Source: Listeria booriae
GTDB taxonomy: Bacteria > Bacillota > Bacilli > Lactobacillales > Listeriaceae
Direction of reading: 5' to 3'
Length of the DNA stretch: 64,000 nucleotides
Assembly: GCF_000766865.1 (NCBI RefSeq)
Contig: NZ_JNFA01000024.1
Location: 124,001-188,000 of the forward strand
The notes under the pieces are model-generated. The model made no database searches. It saw nothing but the letters and a program-made list of their open reading frames with translations, and was not told the origin of the DNA. The position numbers and the translations under genes were made by a program. Numbering within the stretch: the stretch's first letter is position 1; every line of letters starts with the position of its first letter. Positions 9,600 through 16,937 of the stretch are shown here, piece after piece.

Positions 9600-9742
9600 A
9601 TAATGTTTAAATATCCAGTTCAACTTGAATGAAATCGCATCAGCTTGCGGAATTTGCTGACCTATAAATTGGTTAAAATTTTTCAAAACTGCTATACTTA
9701 AGAGGTGATTTATTTGAGATTATGTATGAGGAGTGAGCGTCA

Positions 9743-10789
9743 TTGAAACAGATATTGAAATGGATTGGAATTATTGTAGTCAGCGTCGTATTATTACCGT
9801 TAGTCGTGATTTTCTTCATCTATAAGAAGGCAGTCGGCAAGCGTGAATACGATCCGAAAGTACTCGACAATTTGGAAGAAGCAGCACAAGATTATGTGAA
9901 AAAGACAGCACCGCTATCTGATGTAGATTCACGTTACAAATACATCCGCTTAGCTCAAAAAGCACTTCCAGCAGCCAAAGAAATCGAAGTTGGCGAAGTA
10001 GAAGATAAAAAAATTGATGGTCCTGGCGGCAAAATAGGCTTGCGTATTTATACACCAGAAGCAGACGGCCCGTATCCGTTGATGGTTTATTTCCACGGTG
10101 GCGGTTTTGTAACAGGTAGCGTACAAACAACCGATGCTATCGCGCGTAAATTAGTAAAAACAACGGGATACCGCGTTATTTCTGTAGACTATCGTCTAGC
10201 ACCAGAAAATCCATTCCCAGCAGCAATTGAAGACGCGTATGCAACACTTGTTTGGATTTCCAAACACTTAACAAGCTTGCGTGCTAAATCAGGTGAAATC
10301 GTAGTAGCTGGAGACAGTGCTGGTGGTAATATCGCTGCCGTTGTATCTCAAATCGCTACGTCCAAAGGTGCACCAAACGTGACGAAACAAATTTTGCTAT
10401 ATCCGCCAGTGGATATTTTCTCAAGAGATGCTTCGGTACTTTATCCTTCGATGGATGAGTTTGCAGAAGGTTATGTTTTGACGAAAGAATCATTGGATAA
10501 ATATTTCAAACTATACTTATCAGGTGCGAACGACCGCAAATACGATCCACTTGTAGCACCAATTCGCAGTAAAGACGTTTCGAAATTACCAGCAGCATTT
10601 GTAGCTACAGCAGAATACGATCCATTGCGCGACCAAGGCGAAGCATATGCGAAGAAATTAAAAGACGCTGGCGTACCAGTTTATGCGAAGCGTTTCGAGA
10701 AAGTACCGCATGACTTCATGAGCACACCATCCGTTGCAACAGACGAGACGTTTGAATTAATCAGCGAATTTTTACAAGAGAAATTATGA
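9743..10789 (+). CDS. Membrane-anchored alpha/beta hydrolase (HSL-type lipase/esterase)
   Basis: 348 residues. An N-terminal hydrophobic segment (about residues 4-28, with no cleavage site evident) should anchor the protein with its hydrolase domain outside. Oxyanion motif FHGGGF near residue 118, nucleophile motif GDSAGGN near residue 192, acid DPLRDQGE near 293 and His in VPHDF near 325 complete the hormone-sensitive-lipase-family triad. It acts on acyl esters; the substrate is unknown. Starts at TTG with GAGGAG 9 bases upstream. Promoter TTGGTT-18-TATACT lies at about 9671-9700. Listeria has a lipase gene next to argGH. Confidence 0.87.
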   Translation: MKQILKWIGIIVVSVVLLPLVVIFFIYKKAVGKREYDPKVLDNLEEAAQDYVKKTAPLSDVDSRYKYIRLAQKALPAAKEIEVGEVEDKKIDGPGGKIGLRIYTPEADGPYPLMVYFHGGGFVTGSVQTTDAIARKLVKTTGYRVISVDYRLAPENPFPAAIEDAYATLVWISKHLTSLRAKSGEIVVAGDSAGGNIAAVVSQIATSKGAPNVTKQILLYPPVDIFSRDASVLYPSMDEFAEGYVLTKESLDKYFKLYLSGANDRKYDPLVAPIRSKDVSKLPAAFVATAEYDPLRDQGEAYAKKLKDAGVPVYAKRFEKVPHDFMSTPSVATDETFELISEFLQEKL

Positions 10790-10795
10790 TAACTA

Positions 10796-10835
10796 AAGAT
10801 AGCGATTGTGATATGTGCAGTCGCTATCTTTTTTT
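10796..10835 (+). terminator. Rho-independent terminator
   Basis: Stem AAGATAGCGA / TCGCTATCTT followed by a T7 run, after the lipase gene. Confidence 0.85.
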
Positions 10836-10891
10836 GCGATTTTTGGTAGGTTATGAGAAGATAATAGAAAACGAAGAAAGGTGTGTTACAC

Positions 10892-11575
10892 ATGACAAAG
10901 GGGAAAATTCTGATTGCAGAAGACGATAACGACATCAACCACTTAATCTATGAGGTGCTAACGCGCGAAGGCTACACTGTAACACAAGCATTCTCAGGAA
11001 CTGAAGCCAAGCTGCACTGGAACAACGAAGCATTTGATCTCCTGCTTTGCGATTTGATGCTACCAGGAATGACTGGCGAAGAACTAATCGCAGAAATTAT
11101 CGCTAAACAAAGCGCATCCATCATCGTCATATCCGCCAAAAATACAATTATGGACAAAGTCGACCTATTAAAACTAGGCGCCAGCGACTACATAACCAAG
11201 CCATTTGATATCGAAGAACTTTTAGCACGCGTAGAAGTCCAACTAAGAAAAACCACAACTGAAGAACCCGTCAACGAATCCCTATCCTGGCAAGGCCTGA
11301 CTCTATCCACAGATCGATACAATGCCCAAATCGATGGGCAAGACATCCGCCTAACCGCCCGCGAATTCGGGATTCTAAAACTGCTCATCAGCAACCCAAA
11401 GAAAGTCTTCACGAAGGAGAACATCTTCTCATCCGTCTGGGGCGAAACTGAGTACATCGACGAAAACACCGTCAATGTTCACATGAGTAATATCCGTAGC
11501 AAATTGAATAAGGCCAAGCCGGATAGGGATTATATAGAGACGGTGTGGGGGATTGGGTTTAAAATGAAAAGCTGA
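10892..11575 (+). CDS. OmpR/PhoB-type response regulator
   Basis: 227 residues from ATG 10892 (AAAGG upstream; an in-frame GTG at 10883 is less likely). Receiver domain with acidic EDD (10-12), phospho-acceptor D54 (LLCDLMLPG), and Lys in DYITKPFD. C-terminal winged helix includes LTAREFGILKLL, VWGE and VNVHMSNIRSKL. Its likely partners are the ABC transporter and histidine kinase at 12.6-15.2 kb. The last codons (MKS-stop) are already part of the repeat that follows (same bases recur at 11882 and, slightly changed, at 46001), so the original C-terminus may have been altered when the repeat arrived. Confidence 0.9.
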   Translation: MTKGKILIAEDDNDINHLIYEVLTREGYTVTQAFSGTEAKLHWNNEAFDLLLCDLMLPGMTGEELIAEIIAKQSASIIVISAKNTIMDKVDLLKLGASDYITKPFDIEELLARVEVQLRKTTTEEPVNESLSWQGLTLSTDRYNAQIDGQDIRLTAREFGILKLLISNPKKVFTKENIFSSVWGETEYIDENTVNVHMSNIRSKLNKAKPDRDYIETVWGIGFKMKS

Positions 11576-11675
11576 AACAGCCCGTTTAACCCTGAAAGAG
11601 CTTGGAGCAGGCGCAATAAAAATCCTCTTTTGATTTTTATGGAGGCTGTGAAAGCTCCGAAGGGTTGGCTGTTGA
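11566..11675 (+). repeat. Structured repeat module A, copy 1
   Basis: Three nested helices: AACCC 11588-11592 with GGGTT 11662-11666; GGAGC 11604-11608 with GCTCC 11654-11658; and a 9-pair hairpin 11616-11624 / 11632-11640 with loop CTCTTTT. Highly similar copies lie at 11881 and 46000, and the base differences keep the pairs. An open frame (PFNPERAW...) also runs through it but is closed by stops on both sides. Function unknown. Confidence 0.75.
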
Positions 11676-11865
11676 AGCTAGATCGCGAAACATGAATAAG
11701 CCTACCCAACACAGAATTCCCGCCCTGCATGATCGCCGAACGTAGAAAGGCTATTAGACCAAGAACCAGAAACCTAAACAAAAGAATTCTAGCATTAAGC
11801 AAATCTAGGGAGGAAGGCATGGCTCTGCTATTTTCGGAGGGCGTGAAGTTTTCGAGGGGCTAGCC
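11676..11865 (+). repeat. Repeat module B, copy 1
   Basis: About 187 bases (from AGCTAGATCGCGAAACATG to GAGGGGCTAG), roughly 90% identical to 12146-12336. Its 3' end (TTTTCGGAGGGCGTGAAG...GGGGCTAG) looks like a diverged 3' half of module A. No convincing gene on either strand. Confidence 0.75.
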
Positions 11866-11880
11866 CGTGAAGCTGGATCC

Positions 11881-12003
11881 CATGAAAAGCTGAACACGCC
11901 CGTTTAGCCCTGACAGAGCTTGGAGCAGGCGCAGTAAAAACCCTCTTTTGGTTTTTGCGGAGGCTGTGAAAGCTCCGAAGGGCTGGCGTGTGAAGCTGGA
12001 TCC
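11881..12003 (+). repeat. Structured repeat module A, copy 2
   Basis: Same three helices as copy 1 with paired changes: AGCCC 11906-11910 with GGGCT 11980-11984; GGAGC 11922-11926 with GCTCC 11972-11976; hairpin GTAAAAACC 11934-11942 with GGTTTTTGC 11950-11958. Confidence 0.75.
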
Positions 12004-12064
12004 GGAGGCGCCAAGCACGACGCCAAACTCAGCTAACACAAACATTGTTTACCATTACAACCCA

Positions 12065-12140
12065 CGAAAGGAAGGCAGTTTCATTTCACTCAACTGCATA
12101 TTGAGGTTCTAACTCAGCAAACGAGGCTTCGTAAGAACCA
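12065..12140 (+). repeat. Repeat module C, copy 1
   Basis: About 75 bases (GGAAGGCAGTTTCA...CAACTGCATATTGAG...AACTCAGCAAA) that recur at 46305-46372, and in weaker form at 12345-12402. It follows module A in the 11.9 kb copy and closes the block at 46 kb. Confidence 0.65.
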
Positions 12141-12145
12141 CAACA

Positions 12146-12336
12146 AAGCTAGATCGCGAAACATGAATAAGCCTACCCGACACAGAATTCCCGCCCTGCA
12201 TGATCGCCGAACATAGAAAGGCTACTAGACCAAGAACCAGCAACCCAAACAAAAAAAATCTGGCACTAAGCAAGACTAGGGAGGAAGGCATGGCTCTTGC
12301 TATTTTCGGAGAGCGTGAAGTTTTCGAAGGGCTAAG
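12146..12336 (+). repeat. Repeat module B, copy 2
   Basis: Direct repeat of 11676-11865, displaced by about 470 bases. A weak C-like segment follows (12345-12402). Together the A-B-A-C-B-C' blocks fill the gap between response regulator and ABC transporter. Confidence 0.75.
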
Positions 12337-12446
12337 TATAAAACGAAGGTTGCTTCACTTCATCCAACTGCACATTCAGCCTCTAACTCAACAAACAACG
12401 CTTCCAGATTGGCGGCGCAACCCTTGCTTTACATAAAAGTTCCTCT

Positions 12447-12493
12447 CCCTCTTTTTCCTCCTCAATCCCCCAACTTAAAACCCCCAAACCCCC
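12447..12493 (-). other. C-rich tract, possible G-quadruplex on minus strand
   Basis: Read on the minus strand, G5 (12489-12493), G5 (12481-12485), G5 (12467-12471) and G3 (12447-12449) are separated by 3, 9 and 17 bases. Such runs are rare in the surrounding AT-rich sequence. The tract lies just upstream of the ABC transporter genes. Confidence 0.45.
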
Positions 12494-12582
12494 TCTTAAT
12501 CATTTCTTAAGTTTTTATTCACACATACTTGAAACCTCCACGTTATAGTTAACCTATCGAAACAAGAAGGGGATGACAAAAC

Positions 12583-13503
12583 ATGAGAGAAAACATTTTA
12601 GAAACAGCAGCACTATCCAAAAAATTTGGTGATAATTACGCTGTCGATCATGTCAATATGACCGTACAAAAAGGCGACATATACGGTTTCATAGGAAAGA
12701 ACGGAGCGGGAAAAACAACATTTATCCGCCTAATCACAGAACTAATGTACAAAAACGGAGGCGACGTATCCTTATTCGGCTCCACCCATCCAAAAGACAT
12801 TCACCAAGCCCGCAAACGCATCGGCGCAGTCATCGAAGGCCCCTCATTATACCCAAACATGACGGCCCATCAAAACCTAAATTACTACTTACTACAAAAA
12901 GGTATCCCAGACAAAAATCGAATTAACGAAGTATTAGAATTCGTCGGTTTAGAAAACACCGGCCGCAAAAAGTATCGCAATTTTTCGATGGGAATGAAAC
13001 AACGCTTAGGCATTGGCTTAGCCATTTTGCACCATCCAGATTTTCTAATTCTTGACGAGCCAATCAACGGTCTTGATCCAATGGGAATCATCGAGATTCG
13101 GAATATCATCTTGAAATTAAACAAAACATACGGCACAACGGTCTTCATTTCAAGCCATATCTTAACCGAATTAGCGCTTATCGCCAACCGTTACGGCATC
13201 ATCAACAACGGTCGCCTAGTCAAAGAACTATCCAAAGAAGAACTAGAATCCGAAAGCCGCCGATACCTTGTTTTAAAAACACTAAACAAAGAAGCAGCCG
13301 TCCAACACTTAGAAAGCTTCCTAGAATTGTATCAATACGAAGTGCACAGCGATGGCAGTATCCGTATTTTTGAATATATTGATGAGCCAGAAAAGATTAG
13401 CCAAGTCATGTTTGATGCAGGCATTATCATTACGGAGCTCAAAGTAGTAGAGGCTAATTTGGAAGAATACTTTATTGACTTAATTGGAGGGGAACAGAAA
13501 TGA
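12583..13503 (+). CDS. ABC transporter ATP-binding protein (bacitracin/lantibiotic-export type)
   Basis: 306 residues. Walker A GKNGAGKTT (39-47), signature FSMGMKQR near residue 131, Walker B FLILDEPINGLD and H-loop SSHIL. The C-terminal extension after residue 220 is typical of BcrA/NukF-like ATPases. RBS AAGGGG about 8 bases before ATG. Its stop overlaps the permease start by 4 bases, so the two are one transporter. With the flanking response regulator and kinase this looks like an antimicrobial-peptide sensing and resistance module. Imperfect direct repeats TTAATCA / TTAAGTT upstream (about 12496-12514) could bind the regulator, which is unproven. Confidence 0.87.
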   Translation: MRENILETAALSKKFGDNYAVDHVNMTVQKGDIYGFIGKNGAGKTTFIRLITELMYKNGGDVSLFGSTHPKDIHQARKRIGAVIEGPSLYPNMTAHQNLNYYLLQKGIPDKNRINEVLEFVGLENTGRKKYRNFSMGMKQRLGIGLAILHHPDFLILDEPINGLDPMGIIEIRNIILKLNKTYGTTVFISSHILTELALIANRYGIINNGRLVKELSKEELESESRRYLVLKTLNKEAAVQHLESFLELYQYEVHSDGSIRIFEYIDEPEKISQVMFDAGIIITELKVVEANLEEYFIDLIGGEQK

Positions 13504-14297
13504 TAGGATTAATTCGCGCTGATAGTTACCGTTTGACGAAGGGGAAAATGTGGATGCCTTTTGCGACCTTGATTGTGATTGCAGTTGCTGTTGCAGGCTT
13601 GATTTACTTAGCATTAAATGTCGACTGGATTTCATTATCGCAGGACGGGGCAGCTTTGACGGATGCTGATAAGGCGATTCTTACAGCTTCATTAAGCGGA
13701 ACACAAGTCGCCCAAATTGTACTTTCTTTCAGTATTGTTCTAGCCATGGGCTTTATCTCGATTCTAACTAACTTGTGGAGCATTGAGTTCTCTGCTGGTG
13801 TCGCTAAAAATGTCCTAGTTTCAGGCGTTTCAAGAACCACTTTCTATTTCTCAAAATTGCTAACAGGTTGGGGCGTTGCAACACTGATGCTACTTGTGTA
13901 CACTGCGGCCATCGGTATTTCCTCCCAATTATTCATGGGTGGCGTTGATTTCGGAGCGCTGGCACTTAGCATGCTAGCACAAATCCCGCTATACCTAGGC
14001 TTAATCACAGTTGGCTACTTCATTTTCATCGTCATTCCAAAAGAAAGTATCGCGATTGTGACTTACATTTTAGTTTATTTATTCCTAGAACCAGTAGTTA
14101 CGAATCTAGTCAATGTCTTTTTACCAAAATGGACGATCATTAAAGACATGTATTTGTTCAACAAAATCGGTGTGATGTCTGACTTATCAGCTCTAAGCCA
14201 GCACGCGATTACAACAAATATCCTTACCGGTTTTGCATATATGGCAGTCTTCGCCATTCTAGGTTGGTTAGTTTTCCGATTCAAAGAAGTCAAATAA
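13500..14297 (+). CDS. ABC-2 type permease subunit
   Basis: 265 residues with about six membrane segments: a long extracellular loop after the first (residues about 40-65), then segments near 75-95, 110-135, 155-175, 180-205 and 240-260. It fits ABC-2 permeases of the LanE/LanG or BcrB type. Pairs with the upstream ATPase (4-base overlap) and is followed by the kinase gene after a short gap. Substrate unknown; the genetic context favours a peptide antibiotic. Confidence 0.8.
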   Translation: MIGLIRADSYRLTKGKMWMPFATLIVIAVAVAGLIYLALNVDWISLSQDGAALTDADKAILTASLSGTQVAQIVLSFSIVLAMGFISILTNLWSIEFSAGVAKNVLVSGVSRTTFYFSKLLTGWGVATLMLLVYTAAIGISSQLFMGGVDFGALALSMLAQIPLYLGLITVGYFIFIVIPKESIAIVTYILVYLFLEPVVTNLVNVFLPKWTIIKDMYLFNKIGVMSDLSALSQHAITTNILTGFAYMAVFAILGWLVFRFKEVK

Positions 14298-14333
14298 TGT
14301 GGTAGAATGAAGGCAGCGAAGGAGGCGGGAAAT

Positions 14334-15221
14334 ATGGTCTATATTTTGGGAGCAGTCATTATTGTGTTGATCGGTTGGATTGTATTAATCAAGAAACAAT
14401 TGCGAACAACAACGGCACAAATACGGGACATCGCGAAACGAAACGGTTCGAATGAGCTGCTTACGATGGATGTCGCTTCTGTCGAAATCAAACAATTACT
14501 CCTCGCTGTCAACGAACTACTACAAGAAAAATCGAAAACAGAACGGCGTTTTCACACGCTAAACAAAGAATTACGCGAAACGATTGAAAATGTCTCGCAT
14601 GACTTAAGAACACCACTAACTTCTTTATCCGGGTATTTGCAGCTCATGGAACGCGACACAATGACAACCGAAGAACGCCACAAATACAGCCAAATCATCA
14701 AAAATAAAATCCAAATCTTAACCGAGTTAGTCGAAAACTTCTTTGTTCTCTCGAAATTATCAAATGATGAAGGACAATTAAACCCAGAAGTTGTGCAGAT
14801 TTCTGAGTTCTTGACGGAAGTTGCGACGTCGTATTATGAAGACTTCTCGAAAAAAGAGATGATACCTGAGCTTGCGATTGAGCCAGATATTATCACGCTT
14901 GTGGACCGGAGAGTCCTACAGCGCATCATCGATAATTTCATTTCGAATATGCTAAAACATGGCGAGGCGCCGATGAAGATTGCCCTCTCACGTGAAAACG
15001 GTAAACCGACAATGACTTTTGAAAATCGGGCGAGTAATTTGACGGAAGAGGATGTGCCGCGGCTCATTGAGCGTTTTTATACAGCGGATCGTGTGCGGAG
15101 TGGAAATAGCACGGGGCTTGGTCTAGCGATTATTGATTTGCTAGCGAAGCGCTCGGACGCCACGTTTGATGTAGCTTATAAAGACAAAATGCTCACTTTT
15201 ACAATCACATTTAAGCAATAA
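14334..15221 (+). CDS. Sensor histidine kinase, short N-terminal anchor
   Basis: 295 residues from ATG 14334, which has AAGGAGG upstream; an in-frame ATG at 14307 lacks such a site. One N-terminal membrane helix (residues 2-19) and no extracellular sensor domain. H-box VSHDLRTPLTSLSG with H89, N-box DNFISNMLKHG, and G-box STGLGLAI. Such intramembrane-type kinases usually sense through a partner ABC transporter. Likely partner of the response regulator at 10.9 kb, from which it is separated by the transporter and the repeat block. Confidence 0.88.
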   Translation: MVYILGAVIIVLIGWIVLIKKQLRTTTAQIRDIAKRNGSNELLTMDVASVEIKQLLLAVNELLQEKSKTERRFHTLNKELRETIENVSHDLRTPLTSLSGYLQLMERDTMTTEERHKYSQIIKNKIQILTELVENFFVLSKLSNDEGQLNPEVVQISEFLTEVATSYYEDFSKKEMIPELAIEPDIITLVDRRVLQRIIDNFISNMLKHGEAPMKIALSRENGKPTMTFENRASNLTEEDVPRLIERFYTADRVRSGNSTGLGLAIIDLLAKRSDATFDVAYKDKMLTFTITFKQ

Positions 15222-15270
15222 AAAAATGCTGGAACGAGAGTTTTTTAAAGACTCCCATTCCAGCATTTTT
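15220..15270. terminator. Bidirectional terminator
   Basis: Stem AAAAAATGCTGGAA / TTCCAGCATTTTTT between the convergent kinase gene and the permease gene at 15270. Confidence 0.85.
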
Positions 15271-16394
15271 TAGATGACCGGATTTTCTTTGTTTTCTGCT
15301 TCGATGCCTTGTCGTCGCAGTTTTATTAGTCGTGATAGATTGACAATTAATGTTTTTACGACTGCGTATGTTGGTACACCTAGAATCATACCGAAAATGC
15401 CGGCTAGATTTCCTGCTACAATTAAGATGATAATAATTGTGAGTGGGTGGATAGATAGTGATTTACCCATAATGTACGGTGATAGCAAGTTCGAATCAAT
15501 TTGTTGCACGATCGTTACGACAACGATAACTAAAATCGCTTGTAACGGTGAATCGAAAAGTGCCACAATCACGGCTGGCGCTGCCCCAATGAATGGTCCC
15601 AAGTAAGGAATGATATTCGTAACCCCAGCAATTAAGCCAAACAGCAACGCATATGGTTCCCCAATAATGAAATACCCAATCATCGTGAAAATACCGACGA
15701 ATAAACAGTCAATCGCTTGACTAGAAATGTATGTCGAAATCGTCTTGTTCATCGCTTGAATCATTTCGCGAGCCTCTTTACGAATACCAGCTGGGAAGAA
15801 CTTCTCGCTTGAATCAAGGAATTTATGACCATCTTTAAACATATAGAAAAGAATGAATGGCACCGTGACAAGAATCATCACGAACCCAGAAATAAAGCCA
15901 AAAATCATGCCAAGACTTCCAGTTAAACTACTGATGACCGTATCTAAAATCTTCGGTATCGAAATGTTTAACTTCTCCATCTCTGCTTTAATATCGACGT
16001 TTTTAATATTACTGTTCTGAACTAAATTATCCCACCAATGCTGGAATTGATCCCAATATTTCGGCGCAGCGCTAACAAGTGAAGCGACCTGATCCGCTAA
16101 AATCGGCCCAAGCTGCACAACGGCAAGAACAACAGCCCCAATAAAAATAACGAAAATACTTAAAACACTAACTAACCTCGGAACCTTGCGCTTTTCTAAA
16201 AATAAGACTAACGGATTAAACATGTAAAACAAAAATCCAGAAATCAAAATAGGTAAGAAAAGTGTGGAAACAATGACTCCAATCGGCGCGAACAAGAAGC
16301 TCAGTTTATTCAATACGAATAAAATCGCAACTAACGCCAAAATTTCTACTGTCCAAAAGAATAATTTGGACTCCCTAAAACGTGACAACTTCAT
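15270..16394 (-). CDS. AI-2E/UPF0118 family permease
   Basis: 374 residues from ATG 16394 (AAAGGGGA upstream); a longer frame to 16463 has no ribosome site. About eight membrane segments with a soluble stretch near residues 85-160, the signature SQAIDCLFVGIFTMIGY, and the conserved NIIPYLGPFIGAAPA block near residue 255. The family ranges from TqsA-like exporters to Na+/H+ antiporters; the cargo cannot be told. Stands alone. Confidence 0.85.
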   Translation of the reverse strand: MKLSRFRESKLFFWTVEILALVAILFVLNKLSFLFAPIGVIVSTLFLPILISGFLFYMFNPLVLFLEKRKVPRLVSVLSIFVIFIGAVVLAVVQLGPILADQVASLVSAAPKYWDQFQHWWDNLVQNSNIKNVDIKAEMEKLNISIPKILDTVISSLTGSLGMIFGFISGFVMILVTVPFILFYMFKDGHKFLDSSEKFFPAGIRKEAREMIQAMNKTISTYISSQAIDCLFVGIFTMIGYFIIGEPYALLFGLIAGVTNIIPYLGPFIGAAPAVIVALFDSPLQAILVIVVVTIVQQIDSNLLSPYIMGKSLSIHPLTIIIILIVAGNLAGIFGMILGVPTYAVVKTLIVNLSRLIKLRRQGIEAENKENPVI

Positions 16395-16482
16395 TATAGG
16401 TCCCCTTTCTTTATTGTTTTTTCCTATGTAGGCTATCCTTAATAGTACCATCATATAGCCCAAAACACCACTGTAATCCTAC

Positions 16483-16522
16483 TTGACTTCTATTAGATAG
16501 TTGTTATACTATATATATAACA
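16483..16522 (+). promoter_or_regulatory. Promoter with palindromic operator for YtrA-type regulator
   Basis: TTGACT (16483-16488), 16-base spacer, TATACT (16505-16510). A perfect inverted repeat TGTTATA-N7-TATAACA (16502-16522) covers the -10 box, an expected position for autorepression by the GntR-family protein encoded next. Confidence 0.7.
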
Positions 16523-16544
16523 GTTATAGAAAGAAGGGACGGGT

Positions 16545-16937
16545 ATGTTACTAGAAATTAATTTACAGGCAGAAGAACCAATTTATACGCAGATTATGTA
16601 TCAGATTATCGAGGGAATCGCCAAGAAGGAACTAAAGCCAGGCGATGATTTGCCGTCTGTTCGTAGTTTGGCGAGCGATATCGGCATTAATTTTCATACA
16701 GTGAATAAGGCGTATCAGCTTTTAAAGCAAGAAGGATATATTTTAATTCACCGCCAAAAAGGGGTTGTCATTCATCCAGATGGTGTGGAGAAGGCAAGCG
16801 AGGCGTTTTATGCGAAATTACGTCGTAAAGTGAGACCGCTGATTGCCGAGTCGATTTGTAGGTCAGTGACGAAAGAAGAATGGGATATGCTTTGTGCGAC
16901 AATCTATGAGGAAATAGCGCCTAAGGAGGAGCAATGA
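16545..16937 (+). CDS. GntR-family regulator, YtrA subfamily
   Basis: 130 residues: winged helix (EPIYTQIMYQIIEGIAKKEL, LPSVRSLASDIGINFHTVNKAYQLL) followed by only about 50 residues. That short effector part defines the YtrA subfamily, whose members usually repress a neighbouring membrane-protein or ABC operon. Its stop overlaps the next start by 4 bases, so the next gene is its probable target and operon partner. Confidence 0.88.
   Translation: MLLEINLQAEEPIYTQIMYQIIEGIAKKELKPGDDLPSVRSLASDIGINFHTVNKAYQLLKQEGYILIHRQKGVVIHPDGVEKASEAFYAKLRRKVRPLIAESICRSVTKEEWDMLCATIYEEIAPKEEQ

Noticed and set aside
11616-11640. Module A hairpin as an ordinary rho-independent terminator
   Set aside because: The stem is AT-rich and is followed by GGAGGC, not a T run, and it is nested within two further helices.
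11530-12291. Minus-strand hydrophobic reading frames within the repeat block (around 11530-11820, 11860-12045 and 12109-12291)
   Set aside because: They mirror the repeats, lack ribosome sites, overlap the end of the response-regulator gene, and their Leu/Phe-rich content is expected from the antisense of this sequence.
11566-12336. Integron attC sites or cassette array
   Set aside because: GTTTAAC-like heptamers occur near module A, but there are no cassettes with ORFs, no paired attC simple sites and no integrase.
12200-12436. 78-codon plus-strand frame in repeat module B
   Set aside because: Not open in module B copy 1 and no ribosome site.
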